Assembly (NCBI RefSeq): GCF_011758805.1
Contig: NZ_JAANOW010000001.1
Coordinates: 3,100,001-3,164,000 of the forward strand
Source: Mycolicibacterium fluoranthenivorans
Lineage (GTDB): Bacteria; Actinomycetota; Actinomycetes; Mycobacteriales; Mycobacteriaceae
Length of the DNA stretch: 64,000 nt
Direction of reading: 5' to 3'
The notes beneath the pieces are model-generated. The model did not search any database and was not told the DNA's origin. It worked only from the letters and a program-made list of their open reading frames with translations. Position 1 is the stretch's first letter. Every line of letters begins with the position of its first letter. The translations under genes and the position numbers were made by a program. Positions 18,323-27,453 of this stretch are shown piece by piece.

Positions 18323-18619
18323 TCACGTCGTGATCTGAATCTGCCCGTCCACCTCGGCCACCGGGTAGCTGCGCACCGGATCACCGCCGGCCACGTCCTG
18401 CCCGGTACACAGATCGAAGGTCGCACCGTGCAGCGGACACACCACCACGCTGTCATCGGCCAGCCCATCGGCCAGCGGTCCGCCCTTGTGCGGGCAGACC
18501 GCATCCAGTGCCCGCAACGACCCGTCCCGCAGCCGGAACACCGCGATCTGGGCGTCCTCGACAGCGAACGTCCGCCCCTCTCCGGGTGGTATCTGCGACA
18601 CCGGCCCGAGAATGCTCAT
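18323..18619 (-). CDS. nirD: Nitrite reductase small subunit (Rieske type)
   Basis: 98 aa; the ATG at 18619 overlaps the nirB stop (ATGA). The Rieske-like cluster motif is present as CPHKGGPLADG and CPLHGATFDLCTG, that is CxH followed by CxxH, so this member has the [2Fe-2S] ligands that some NirD proteins lack. It is the small subunit of the cytoplasmic NADH-dependent assimilatory nitrite reductase. Confidence 0.93.
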   Translation of the reverse strand: MSILGPVSQIPPGEGRTFAVEDAQIAVFRLRDGSLRALDAVCPHKGGPLADGLADDSVVVCPLHGATFDLCTGQDVAGGDPVRSYPVAEVDGQIQITT

Positions 18620-21084
18620 CGCACCGGAACCTGGGGGAGCGGCAGCAGCGGAAGCGAACTCCGGAATTGGCCCTCGCTCACCGGCTTCCGGCCATCCAGC
18701 CACGGATCCCGATATGCGTCAACGGATTTCTGCATACGCGCGTCCAGTCCTTCGGCCAACCCGAGCGCATCGTCGACCACCACCGCACGGATGTGGTCGA
18801 TGCCCACCCGTGGCACCCAGGCGTACGTGCGTTCCAGCCAGTTCGCGTCCTCCCGGTAGAACTGCAGGAAACGCCCGGCCAGCGTCATCACCGTTGCCGC
18901 GTCGTCGACGGTGGCCAACAGATCGCCCTTGCGGATATGCGCACCGGCCGCCCCGCCCACGTAGATCTCCCACCGGCCGCCGTCGACCGCCACCACGCCC
19001 AGGTCCTTGCACAGGGCCTCGGCGCAGTTGCGCGGGCATCCCGTGACGGCCAACTTCATCTTCGCCGGGCTGGCCAACCCCTGGTAGCGCTCCTCCAGCG
19101 CGATGCCCAGTGCCGTGGAGTCGCCGACACCGTAGCGGCAGAAGTCGCTGCCCACACAGGTTTTCACGGTCCGGAAGCTCTTGCCGTACGCGTACCCCGA
19201 GGGCATGTCCAGATCGGCCCATACCGCGGGCAGATCCTCCTTGCGGACGCCCAGCAGGTCGATACGCTGCCCACCGGTGCACTTGATCATGGGTATCGCG
19301 TACTTGTCGGCGACGTCGGCGATCTTGCGCAGCTGATCGGAGTTGGTGACGCCGCCCTTCATCTGCGGCACCACCGAGAACGTGCCGTCGCGCTGAATAT
19401 TGGCGTGCACCCGGTCATTGATGAAACGTGCATCGCGCTCATCCACGAACTCGTCGGCCCACATCATCTCCAACAGCGAGGCCAGCGCCATCTTCGAACC
19501 GGCGTCGACACGCCCGTCAGGTGCCAGGGCGGCGAACACCGAAGACACCGAATGCAACTGGAGCTCACGCACCAGCGTCATCAACGATGCCTTGTCGTAC
19601 GGAACGCCCGGCACATACCAGGACGCCGACGGATCCTCGGTGACCGCGCCGCCGGCCGCCCACTCGACGATCTGGCCGACCAGTTCCTTGCAGGAGCCGC
19701 AGCCTTTGCCCGCCTTGGTCTTGGCCATCACACCCGACAGCGACGTCTCGCCGGCCCGGACGCAGGACACCAGCGTGCCCTTGGAGACCCCGTTGCAGTT
19801 GCATACCTGCGCATCGTCGGCCAGCTCCGAAACCCCCACGGCCACCTCGGGAGTCCCGATATCGAACATCAGCGACACGCGTTCCTCGGGCAGCGGCAGT
19901 CCGCTGTCGAAGGCCTGCGTCAGGAACGACACCTTGGACACATCGCCGACCAGGGTCGCGCCGACGAGCTTGCCGTCCCGGATCACGATGGTCTTGTAGA
20001 CCCCGTGCCGGGGTTCGGAATACTGCACGAACTCGTCATCGGGCAGTTCGGGTGCCTTGATACCCATCGACGCGACGTCGACGCCGGCGACCTTGAGCTT
20101 GGTCGCGGTGCGTGAACCTCGGTACGCCGCACTGGTGTCGGTGCCGGTCAGGTGGTCGGCCAGCACGGTGGCCTGCTCCCAGAGCGGTGCCACCAACCCG
20201 TACACCTGACCGCGGTGCTGGGCGCATTCGCCCACGACGTAGACATGGTCGTCGTCGACGGAGCGCATATGGTCATCGACCACGATGGCCCGCTCCACGG
20301 TCAATCCCGCGCGTTGGGCCAGGCCGACGTTGGGCCGGATACCCGCGGCGATCACCAGCATGTCGCAGTCGATGACGCTGCCATCGGAGAACACGATCCC
20401 GGACAGCTTGCGGTCTTCGTCGACCAGGACTTCGGTGGTGCGCTTGTCGGTGTGCACGGTGATGCCGATACCTTCGACCGATCGGCGCAGGATGGCACCG
20501 GCCGCATCATCGAGTTGCGCATTCATCAGCGTCGGTCCGGCGTGTACGACGTCCACGGCCACCCCGCGGTTCTGCAGTCCGCGCGCGGCTTCCAGACCGA
20601 GCAGACCACCGCCGATCACCACGGCCTTCGTCCGGTTGGCCGCCTCGTTGATCATCCCCATGCAGTCGTCCAGCGTGCGGAATCCGAACACACCGTCGGC
20701 CAGGTTCTTGTCGTCGGCCCACAGCCCCTTCATCGGCGGGAAGAATGAGCGGCTGCCGGTGGCCAGGATCAGGTCGTCATAGCGGATCGTCGACCCGTCG
20801 TCGGCATGCACCAGCCGGGCGTAGGTATCCAGTCGCACCACCCGCACCCCGGCCCGCAGATCGATGGCGTTCTCGGTGTACCAGTCCAGCGCGTTGAGGT
20901 AGATCTCCGCCGAGTCATCGCTGCCGGCAAGCACATTGGAAAGCAGGATACGGTTGTAGTTGCCGTAGGGCTCATCCCCGAACACGGTGATGTTAAAGAT
21001 GTCACCACCGCCACGGGCGAGGATCTCCTCGATCGCGCGGACGCCGGCCATGCCATTGCCCACGACGACCAGCCGGCGTTTCAC
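18616..21084 (-). CDS. nirB: Assimilatory nitrite reductase large subunit
   Basis: 822 aa. The N-terminal FAD/NAD domain starts RRLVVVGNGMAGVRAIEEIL; a BFD-type [2Fe-2S] segment carries CNCNGVSKG and GCGSCKELVG. The C-terminal siroheme/[4Fe-4S] domain has TCVGSDFCRYG and VTGCPRNCAEALC, providing the four Cys ligands. It reduces nitrite to ammonium using NADH. The ATG overlaps the stop of the small unknown gene upstream, so three genes form one operon read on the minus strand, divergent from the transporter gene. Confidence 0.96.
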   Translation of the reverse strand: MKRRLVVVGNGMAGVRAIEEILARGGGDIFNITVFGDEPYGNYNRILLSNVLAGSDDSAEIYLNALDWYTENAIDLRAGVRVVRLDTYARLVHADDGSTIRYDDLILATGSRSFFPPMKGLWADDKNLADGVFGFRTLDDCMGMINEAANRTKAVVIGGGLLGLEAARGLQNRGVAVDVVHAGPTLMNAQLDDAAGAILRRSVEGIGITVHTDKRTTEVLVDEDRKLSGIVFSDGSVIDCDMLVIAAGIRPNVGLAQRAGLTVERAIVVDDHMRSVDDDHVYVVGECAQHRGQVYGLVAPLWEQATVLADHLTGTDTSAAYRGSRTATKLKVAGVDVASMGIKAPELPDDEFVQYSEPRHGVYKTIVIRDGKLVGATLVGDVSKVSFLTQAFDSGLPLPEERVSLMFDIGTPEVAVGVSELADDAQVCNCNGVSKGTLVSCVRAGETSLSGVMAKTKAGKGCGSCKELVGQIVEWAAGGAVTEDPSASWYVPGVPYDKASLMTLVRELQLHSVSSVFAALAPDGRVDAGSKMALASLLEMMWADEFVDERDARFINDRVHANIQRDGTFSVVPQMKGGVTNSDQLRKIADVADKYAIPMIKCTGGQRIDLLGVRKEDLPAVWADLDMPSGYAYGKSFRTVKTCVGSDFCRYGVGDSTALGIALEERYQGLASPAKMKLAVTGCPRNCAEALCKDLGVVAVDGGRWEIYVGGAAGAHIRKGDLLATVDDAATVMTLAGRFLQFYREDANWLERTYAWVPRVGIDHIRAVVVDDALGLAEGLDARMQKSVDAYRDPWLDGRKPVSEGQFRSSLPLLPLPQVPVR

Positions 21085-21437
21085 GGGATCTCCACCAGGC
21101 CCAGGTCCACCACAACCGTCCCGGAGATACCGGCCGGTGCCGCGACACAGAGCTCCAGCACCGTATCCCCGAGCAGGTCCTCCACCACCCGCAACGCCAC
21201 ATGGGTCGCGCCTTTGGCGGCGATGGGGAAATACCTCATCGGGGCGCCGTCGCGGAACAGCACCACCGTGATCAGTTCGTCGGTCGAGTTGCCGCCCCGG
21301 AAGTACACCGGCTGGGCGATGGCGCCGGCGGGCACCACGTACCGCAGCGAGTCGTCGATCAGTTCCGGTTTGTCAAGTCCGGCTCCTTCGAAAGCGAAGG
21401 CGCCCTGCAGGAATCGTGGTGTACTGCCATCGCTCAT
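21081..21437 (-). CDS. Small conserved protein at the head of the nirBD operon, unknown function
   Basis: 118 aa, overlapping nirB by four bases, so it is translated ahead of and coupled to nirB. There is no signal peptide and no cysteine motif. The sequence alternates short hydrophobic strands with turns (YFRGGNSTDELITVVLF, YFPIAAKGATHVALRVVE, GTVVVDLGLVEI), suggesting an all-beta sandwich. I do not recognise the family. Position suggests a role in nitrite reductase assembly, electron supply or regulation, but nothing in the sequence fixes this. Confidence 0.72.
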   Translation of the reverse strand: MSDGSTPRFLQGAFAFEGAGLDKPELIDDSLRYVVPAGAIAQPVYFRGGNSTDELITVVLFRDGAPMRYFPIAAKGATHVALRVVEDLLGDTVLELCVAAPAGISGTVVVDLGLVEIP

Positions 21438-21560
21438 AAGTCCGATCCATCCACCGCTAGCATCGACAATGGTTGTGCCACAAAGAATGCGCTCAAACCT
21501 CGCAAGCGACGAGGTCAGTCCGGTCCGATTGAGGTATTGCTGCGAAGCTAGGGTGTCATT

Positions 21561-21576
21561 GTTACGAGGTCATTAC
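21561..21576. promoter_or_regulatory. Candidate GlnR box
   Basis: GTTAC-n6-ATTAC, which fits the AC-n9-AC spacing described for mycobacterial GlnR sites in nitrogen-limitation genes. It is placed 124 bases upstream of the small gene heading nirBD and 197 bases upstream of the transporter start, so one site could serve both directions. Confidence 0.55.
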
Positions 21577-21650
21577 CGTCGTGCGTCGGCAGTGAATAGT
21601 GCTGCTGACAGTCCGCGACCGGCGGCAATGAGATCTTTGTTCCGTTTGTT

Positions 21651-21675
21651 TTACGCCCAGCGGCAGTGGGCGTAA
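21651..21675. promoter_or_regulatory. Perfect inverted repeat upstream of the nitrate transporter
   Basis: TTACGCCCA (21651-21659) and TGGGCGTAA (21667-21675) are exact complements separated by seven bases, ending 97 bases before the transporter start. The spacing (16 bases centre to centre) suits a dimeric helix-turn-helix regulator on one DNA face; alternatively it may form an RNA hairpin in the leader. It does not match the GlnR pattern, so a second nitrate or nitrite regulator is an option. Confidence 0.5.
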
Positions 21676-21772
21676 CACGCGCTTCTTAGGTTGTGAGCAT
21701 CACACCGGAATAGGCCACCGCACCCGGGCTGGATATCGGCCTCAGCTCACAATGACAAACAGGAGATATGTC

Positions 21773-23164
21773 GTGACCGTCACCGAAAACTCGGCGCTCG
21801 AGACCCTCGCGCCGCCCGCAGCGCACCAAGGTAAACACTGGATTCACGACTGGCGTCCCGAAGATCCCGAATTCTGGTCCACCACAGGCAAACCCATCGC
21901 CCGCAAGAACCTGATCTTCTCCATCTTCGCCGAACACATCGGATTCTCGGTCTGGTTGTTGTGGAGCATCGTCGTGGTGCAGATGACGGCGGGGGCCGGT
22001 GGCGCTCCCGCCGCATCTGGCTTCGCGCTGACCACCACCCAGGCACTGTGGCTGGTGGCGGTGCCAAGTGGCGTGGGAGCGTTGTTGCGGCTGCCGTACA
22101 CCTTCGCGGTGCCGGTCTTCGGCGGCCGTAACTGGACTGTGGTCTCGGCGCTCCTGCTGCTGATTCCATGCCTGGGGCTCGCGTGGGCGGTGTCCGACCC
22201 CACCATCAACTTCGGCGTTCTGTTGCTTATCGCCGCGACAGCTGGATTCGGCGGCGGCAACTTCGCGTCCTCGATGGCCAACATCTCATTCTTCTATCCG
22301 GAGAAGGAGAAGGGTTGGGCGTTGGGCCTGAATGCCGCCGGTGGCAACATCGGTGTGGCTGTGGCGCAGAAGATCATCCCACTCGTCGTGACGATCGGAG
22401 CCGGCGTCACCCTGTCGTATGCCGGCCTGTTCTACGTCCCGTTCGCCGTGGCGGCGGCGATCTGCGCCTTCCTGTTCATGAACAACCTCGCCGAGGCCAA
22501 AGCCGACGTCAAACCGGTGTGGCAGTCGTTGCGGCACACCGATACCTGGATCATGTCACTGCTCTACATCGGTACGTTCGGATCGTTCATCGGTTACTCC
22601 GCGGCTTTCCCGACGCTGCTCAAGGCCGTGTTCGGTCGCGGGGATATCGCGTTGACGTGGGCCTTCCTCGGTGCGGCTATCGGGTCGATCGCCCGACCAC
22701 TCGGCGGCAAACTGTCCGATCGCATCGGCGGCGCACGCATCACGGCACTGAGCTTCGTCATGCTCGCGGTCGGCGCGGCCGTCGCGCTGTGGTCGGTACA
22801 AGCCAAGAACTTGCCGGTGTTCTTCGCGGCGTTCATGTTCTTGTTCGTCGCCACCGGTATCGGAAACGGCTCCACCTACCGGATGATCTCGAAGATCTTC
22901 CGGATCAAAGGTGAGGATGCCGGCGGCGATCCGGCGACGATGGTTCACATGCGCCGTCAGGCGGCAGGCGCGCTCGGCATCATTTCCTCGGTCGGCGCGT
23001 TCGGTGGCTTCATCGTGCCGCTGGCCTACGCTTGGTCGAAGAGCGCATTCGGCAACATTCAGCCGGCGCTTCAGTTCTACGTCGTCTTCTTCATCGCCCT
23101 TCTCGTCGTGACATGGTTCTTCTACCTACGCAAGGGCACACGGATGGGACAGGTCGGCGTATAG
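21773..23164 (+). CDS. narK: Nitrate/nitrite transporter, NarK family
   Basis: 463 aa from the GTG at 21773, chosen because AGGAGA lies six bases ahead; an ATG at 21752 is in frame but lies before that ribosome site. About twelve membrane segments are apparent. The nitrate-porter signatures are GFGGGNFASSMANISFFYP and LGLNAAGGNIGVAVAQ, with a second Gly-rich segment GGDPATMVHMRRQAAGALGI. It imports nitrate and/or exports nitrite across the plasma membrane. Synteny with nitrite reductase and the downstream nitrate reductase gene indicates nitrate assimilation. Confidence 0.93.
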   Translation: MTVTENSALETLAPPAAHQGKHWIHDWRPEDPEFWSTTGKPIARKNLIFSIFAEHIGFSVWLLWSIVVVQMTAGAGGAPAASGFALTTTQALWLVAVPSGVGALLRLPYTFAVPVFGGRNWTVVSALLLLIPCLGLAWAVSDPTINFGVLLLIAATAGFGGGNFASSMANISFFYPEKEKGWALGLNAAGGNIGVAVAQKIIPLVVTIGAGVTLSYAGLFYVPFAVAAAICAFLFMNNLAEAKADVKPVWQSLRHTDTWIMSLLYIGTFGSFIGYSAAFPTLLKAVFGRGDIALTWAFLGAAIGSIARPLGGKLSDRIGGARITALSFVMLAVGAAVALWSVQAKNLPVFFAAFMFLFVATGIGNGSTYRMISKIFRIKGEDAGGDPATMVHMRRQAAGALGIISSVGAFGGFIVPLAYAWSKSAFGNIQPALQFYVVFFIALLVVTWFFYLRKGTRMGQVGV

Positions 23165-23179
23165 AGATCTGAGCTGCGC

Positions 23180-23237
23180 AAACTCGGCCTCACAGTGGGC
23201 TCACCGAGGGGTGGGGTCGCCTGTGAGGCCGAGTTTT
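23180..23237 (+). terminator. Strong intrinsic terminator after the transporter gene
   Basis: AAACTCGGCCTCACAG (23180-23195) pairs perfectly over 16 bases with CTGTGAGGCCGAGTTT (23221-23236), followed by TTTTC; the loop is 25 bases. The sequence begins 16 bases after the narK stop and isolates it from the nitrate reductase gene, which therefore needs its own promoter in the 56 bases at 23238-23293. Confidence 0.85.
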
Positions 23238-23293
23238 CGTCGCGCTAACGTCGCCTCAAAGGAACCGGAACACTGGCAGCAGACGATGTGCAC

Positions 23294-26200
23294 ATGTCGG
23301 TGAAAACGCGGACCGCGTGCTCGTATTGCGGGGTCGGCTGCGGCATCGAAGTCACCACCAAGGCCGACCCGGTCAGCGGCCTCCCGGTGATCGCCCAGGT
23401 CAACGGCGACAAACTGCATCCGACCAACTTCGGCAGGCTGTGCACCAAGGGGGCCACCCACGCCGAGTTGATGGCCGCCACGGACGGCCGGCTGACCGCG
23501 GCGCTGGTGCGCGCCGAACGCGGCGCCGAGGCCGTCTCCACCCCCGTCGACGAGGCCGTCGCCGAAGCCGGCCGGCGGCTGCGCGCCATCATCGACGAGC
23601 ACGGCCCCGACGCGGTGGCGCTCTACGTCTCGGGCCAGATGTCGATCGAAGCCCAGTACCTGGCCACCAAACTCGCCAAGGGCTATCTGCGCACCGTGCA
23701 CATCGAGTCGAATTCGCGCCTGTGCATGGCCAGTGCGGGCACCGGCTACAAACAGTCCCTGGGAGCCGACGGCCCGCCCGGTTCCTACACCGACTTCGAC
23801 CACGCCGACCTGTTCTTCGTCATCGGCGCGAACATGGCCGACTGCCATCCCATCCTGTTCCTGCGGATGGCCGACCGGATCAAGGCCGGCGCCAAGCTCA
23901 TCGTGGTCGACCCCCGGCGCACCGCCACCGCCGACAAGGCCGACCTGTACCTGCAGATCAATCCGGGCACGGATCTCGCGCTGCTCAACGGGTTACTGCA
24001 CCTACTCGTCGACAACGGCGATATCGATCATCAGTTCATCGCCGAACACACCCAGGGCTGGGCGGACATGCCGGCGTTCCTCGCCGACTATCCGCCCGCC
24101 CGGGTCGCCGCGATCACCGGTATCCCGGAGGCCGACATCCGCACGGCCGCAACCATGATCGCCGAGGCCGGCGAGTGGATGACCTGCTGGACCATGGGCC
24201 TGAACCAGAGCACCCACGGCACCTGGAACACCAACGCGATCTGCAATCTGCACCTGGCCACCGGTGCCATCTGCCGCCCCGGCAGCGGCCCCATGTCGCT
24301 CACCGGTCAGCCCAATGCCATGGGCGGTCGCGAAATGGGCTATATGGGACCGGGTCTGCCGGGCCAGCGCTCCGTGCTGTCGGCCGAGGACCGCGCGTTC
24401 TGCGAGGAGCAATGGGGACTGGAGCCCGGCACCATCCGCACCGACGTCGGACCGGGTACGGTCGCGATGTTCGAGCAGGCCGCCGCGGGGGATATCAAGG
24501 CCTGCTGGATCATCTGCACCAATCCCATCGCCTCGGTGCCCAACCGCAGCACGGTGATCACCGGCCTGGAGACGGCCGAACTCGTGATCACCCAGGACCC
24601 GTATCACGACACCGCCACCAACAGGTACGCCGATATCGTGCTGCCGGCTGCGCTGTGGGCCGAGTCCGATGCCGTGATGATCAACTCCGAGCGCAACCTG
24701 ACCCTGTTACAGCAGTCGGTGCCGCCACTGGGCGACGCCCGCCCGGACTGGGAACTGATCTGCGCGGTGGCCGGAGCCCTCGGTTTCGGCGACGATTTTG
24801 ACTACAAGTCCAGCTCGGACATCTTCGACGAGATCCGCCGGTTCGCCAATCCGCGTACCGGTTACGACCTGCGCGGTGCCAGCTACGAGCGGCTGCGCGA
24901 GACCCCGCTGCAGTGGCCGTGCCCGCCGGAGGACGCCGAGGACCGCCATCCCATCCGGTATGTGAACGACGGTGTGTCCCAGACACTGTTCGTCGACGAC
25001 GCCGGGAACCGGCCCCGGCTGGCCTTCGCGACGCCGTCGCGCAAGGCGGTGTTCTTCGCGCGGCCGCATATGGACGCCCGTGAGTTGCCCGACGACGACT
25101 ACCCCATGGTGCTCAACACCGGACGTCTGCAACACCAGTGGCACACCATGACCAAGACCGGCCGGGTCGCCAAACTGAACAAGCTCAACGGCTCGCCCTT
25201 CGTGGAGATCCACCCCGATGACGCGGCCGCGCAGGGCATCACCGAGCGCTGCCAGGTGGAGTTGACCTCACGTCGCGGGCGGGCGGTATTGCCGCCGCTG
25301 ATCACCGACCGGGTGCAGCCGGGCAGCGTGTGGGTGCCGTTCCACTGGAACGACGAGCACGGCGAACATCTGACCATCAACGCTCTCACCAACGACGCGG
25401 TGGACGCCGACTCGCTGCAGCCCGAACTCAAGGTGTGCGCGGTGGCGCTGCGCCCTGTCGCGCCGGTGCTGCCCACCGCGCCGAGCCACCCGCTGGCAGA
25501 GGCACTGGGACTGCACGGTGTCGCCGTGGGCCTCACCGACGACGAAAAGGTCTACGTCGCAGGCTTTCTCAGCGGTCTGAGCGCCGGCTCCACCGGGACG
25601 CCGGTATTGCCGGGCGCAGCACCCGTGCGCCCCGCGGCACGATTGTGGATCGACGGTCTGCTCGCCGGCATGTACTCCCGAACCGGCGCAGCGGTGAGCG
25701 ATACCGCTGTGCTGGAGGCCGTGGCACCGGGCCCGCTGGTGATGTGGGCATCGCAGACCGGCACCGCCGAGGAGTTCGCGGCACAGGTGGCCGGCCGACT
25801 CACCGGTGCACGGCTGGTGACGATGAACGATGTCACGCTCGACGAACTGGCGACGGCCGGCGAAGTCCTGATCGTGACAAGTACCTTCGGTGACGGTGGC
25901 CCACCGGACAACGGGGCCGACTTCTGGCAGCGTTTGGAATCGGCCGACGCCCCCGCACTGCCGGGGTTGCGCTACGCCGTGCTGGGTATCGGGGACCGGG
26001 CCTACGACAACTTCTGCGGGCACGCCAAGACGCTGGATGCCCGGCTGGCCGCACTCGGCGCCACCCGGGTGCTCGACTGCGTCGAATGTGAGGCGTACGA
26101 CGACGCCCCGATGAAGGCCTGGGCCGAGCAGGTCGCCGGCATCGTCGGGACGGATACGCCACCGGCGCCGAGCAACCCCGTGCTGACCACGACCACATCC

Positions 26201-27331
26201 GACACCGTGCCGGCCCCGCTCAGCCGGAACGCACCGCTGCTCGCGCCGTTGAGCCGCAATATCCGGCTCACCCCGGAGTCGGCACGAAAAGAGGTGCGCC
26301 AGTTCGGCTTCGACATCTCCGAGCATGTCGCCGAACACGGTACGAGCTACGCCGCGGGCGACTCCCTGGGCGTGTTCGTCACCAATTCGGATGAAGCGGT
26401 GGCGTCCTGGCTCGCCTGCACCGGGCTGACCGGCAGTGAGATCGTGGAGGTCGACGGCACCGACACCGACCTGCGCAGCGCGCTGACATCGTCCTACGAC
26501 ATCTGTCGCATCACCCCCAACCTGCTGCGCTTCGTCGCCGACCGCCTGCCCAAGGCAGCCCGGCGGCTGCGCGGGCCCAAGGAGGAACTCGACAGGTGGC
26601 TCGGCGGGTGCAACGGGCTCGACATCGTCGAGGAGTTCAGGGTCGAGGCCGAGGCCGACGAGTGGCTCGATGCCCTGGTGCGACTCACCCCGCGGCAGTA
26701 CTCGATCTGTTCGAGCCCCCTGGTCAGCCCCACCGAGGTGCAGCTGACGGTGTCCGTCGTGCGATACCAGAGTGCGCGCGGAACGTCACGGCACGGTGTC
26801 GCGTCGACCTATCTGGCCGACCGCGCGCACGCCGCGCGCGTCTTCATCCAGCGTTCGCCCAACTTCCGGCCGCCCGCGGAGTCGCAGACGCCGATGATCA
26901 TGGTGGGCCCGGGTACCGGGATCGCGCCGTTCCGGGGCTTCCTGCAGGAGCGGCGTGCGCTCGGTCACACCGGCCGTAACTGGTTGTTCTTCGGAGATCA
27001 GCACCGCTCCGAAAACTTCTACTACCGTGACGATCTGGAACATATGGTCGCCGACGGTCTGCTCAACCACCTGGACCTGGCGTTCTCCCGGGACCAGGCC
27101 GCGCGGATCTATGTGCAGCACAAGATGCTCGACGCCGGTGCCGAACTGTGGCGGTGGATGGAGGACGGCGCCCATTTCTACGTGTGCGGTGACGCCGCAC
27201 ACATGGCCAAGGATGTCGACACGGCACTGACGACCATCATCAAACGGCACGGCGGACTGTCCGACGAGCAGGCCCACGACTACAAACGTGAGCTGGTCGC
27301 CGACAAGCGCTATGTCCGCGACGTGTACTGA
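23294..27331 (+). CDS. Assimilatory nitrate reductase fused to a CysJ-like flavin reductase
   Basis: 1345 aa from the ATG at 23294; a GTG at 23288 is also possible. Residues 1-60 hold the [4Fe-4S] motif (Cys 9, 12, 16 and 50: CSYCGVGC, LCTKG). Residues 60-715 are the Mo-bisMGD catalytic and dinucleotide-binding domains (LNTGRLQHQWHTMTKTGR). After a linker come a flavodoxin FMN domain at about 815-955 (WASQTGTAEEF), a connecting FAD domain (RQYSICSSP) and a C-terminal NAD(P)H-binding domain (GPGTGIAPFRGFLQ, CGDAAHMAKDV). The single chain should take electrons from NAD(P)H through FAD and FMN to molybdenum and reduce nitrate in the cytosol. Fused enzymes of this type (NasN) are reported from mycobacteria. 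Confidence 0.92.
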   Translation: MSVKTRTACSYCGVGCGIEVTTKADPVSGLPVIAQVNGDKLHPTNFGRLCTKGATHAELMAATDGRLTAALVRAERGAEAVSTPVDEAVAEAGRRLRAIIDEHGPDAVALYVSGQMSIEAQYLATKLAKGYLRTVHIESNSRLCMASAGTGYKQSLGADGPPGSYTDFDHADLFFVIGANMADCHPILFLRMADRIKAGAKLIVVDPRRTATADKADLYLQINPGTDLALLNGLLHLLVDNGDIDHQFIAEHTQGWADMPAFLADYPPARVAAITGIPEADIRTAATMIAEAGEWMTCWTMGLNQSTHGTWNTNAICNLHLATGAICRPGSGPMSLTGQPNAMGGREMGYMGPGLPGQRSVLSAEDRAFCEEQWGLEPGTIRTDVGPGTVAMFEQAAAGDIKACWIICTNPIASVPNRSTVITGLETAELVITQDPYHDTATNRYADIVLPAALWAESDAVMINSERNLTLLQQSVPPLGDARPDWELICAVAGALGFGDDFDYKSSSDIFDEIRRFANPRTGYDLRGASYERLRETPLQWPCPPEDAEDRHPIRYVNDGVSQTLFVDDAGNRPRLAFATPSRKAVFFARPHMDARELPDDDYPMVLNTGRLQHQWHTMTKTGRVAKLNKLNGSPFVEIHPDDAAAQGITERCQVELTSRRGRAVLPPLITDRVQPGSVWVPFHWNDEHGEHLTINALTNDAVDADSLQPELKVCAVALRPVAPVLPTAPSHPLAEALGLHGVAVGLTDDEKVYVAGFLSGLSAGSTGTPVLPGAAPVRPAARLWIDGLLAGMYSRTGAAVSDTAVLEAVAPGPLVMWASQTGTAEEFAAQVAGRLTGARLVTMNDVTLDELATAGEVLIVTSTFGDGGPPDNGADFWQRLESADAPALPGLRYAVLGIGDRAYDNFCGHAKTLDARLAALGATRVLDCVECEAYDDAPMKAWAEQVAGIVGTDTPPAPSNPVLTTTTSDTVPAPLSRNAPLLAPLSRNIRLTPESARKEVRQFGFDISEHVAEHGTSYAAGDSLGVFVTNSDEAVASWLACTGLTGSEIVEVDGTDTDLRSALTSSYDICRITPNLLRFVADRLPKAARRLRGPKEELDRWLGGCNGLDIVEEFRVEAEADEWLDALVRLTPRQYSICSSPLVSPTEVQLTVSVVRYQSARGTSRHGVASTYLADRAHAARVFIQRSPNFRPPAESQTPMIMVGPGTGIAPFRGFLQERRALGHTGRNWLFFGDQHRSENFYYRDDLEHMVADGLLNHLDLAFSRDQAARIYVQHKMLDAGAELWRWMEDGAHFYVCGDAAHMAKDVDTALTTIIKRHGGLSDEQAHDYKRELVADKRYVRDVY

Positions 27332-27385
27332 ACGGCCCCAACCCAATAGACACCTCAGCAGGCGAATAAATCCCGCGCCGTGATT

Positions 27386-27401
27386 GTTACTTCGACGTAA
27401 C
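27386..27401. promoter_or_regulatory. Near-perfect GlnR box
   Basis: GTTAC-n6-GTAAC is a perfect inverted repeat (GTTAC/GTAAC), flanked by T and A that extend the symmetry, with AC-n9-AC spacing typical of GlnR operators. It lies 52 bases upstream of the 66-aa gene and about 50 bases after the nitrate reductase stop, in a locally AT-rich gap. Confidence 0.75.
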
Positions 27402-27453
27402 AGTGATCTATGCCCGGACCGCGAGGGCGGATCGGGGAAGGGGAGATATACCG

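Larger units (their letters stand above)
21438..21772. promoter_or_regulatory. Divergent control region between nirB operon and nitrate transporter
   Basis: About 335 bases without a gene. It is AT-richer than its flanks in places (for example around 21632-21651). It contains a GlnR-type box at 21561 and a perfect 9-base inverted repeat at 21651, described separately. Promoters for both directions must lie here, but no confident -35/-10 pair was identified. Confidence 0.7.

Noticed and set aside
23317..24801. Alternative-frame open stretch inside the nitrate reductase gene
   Set aside because: Arg/Pro/Gly-rich shadow translation; the overlapping frame has clear molybdopterin enzyme motifs.
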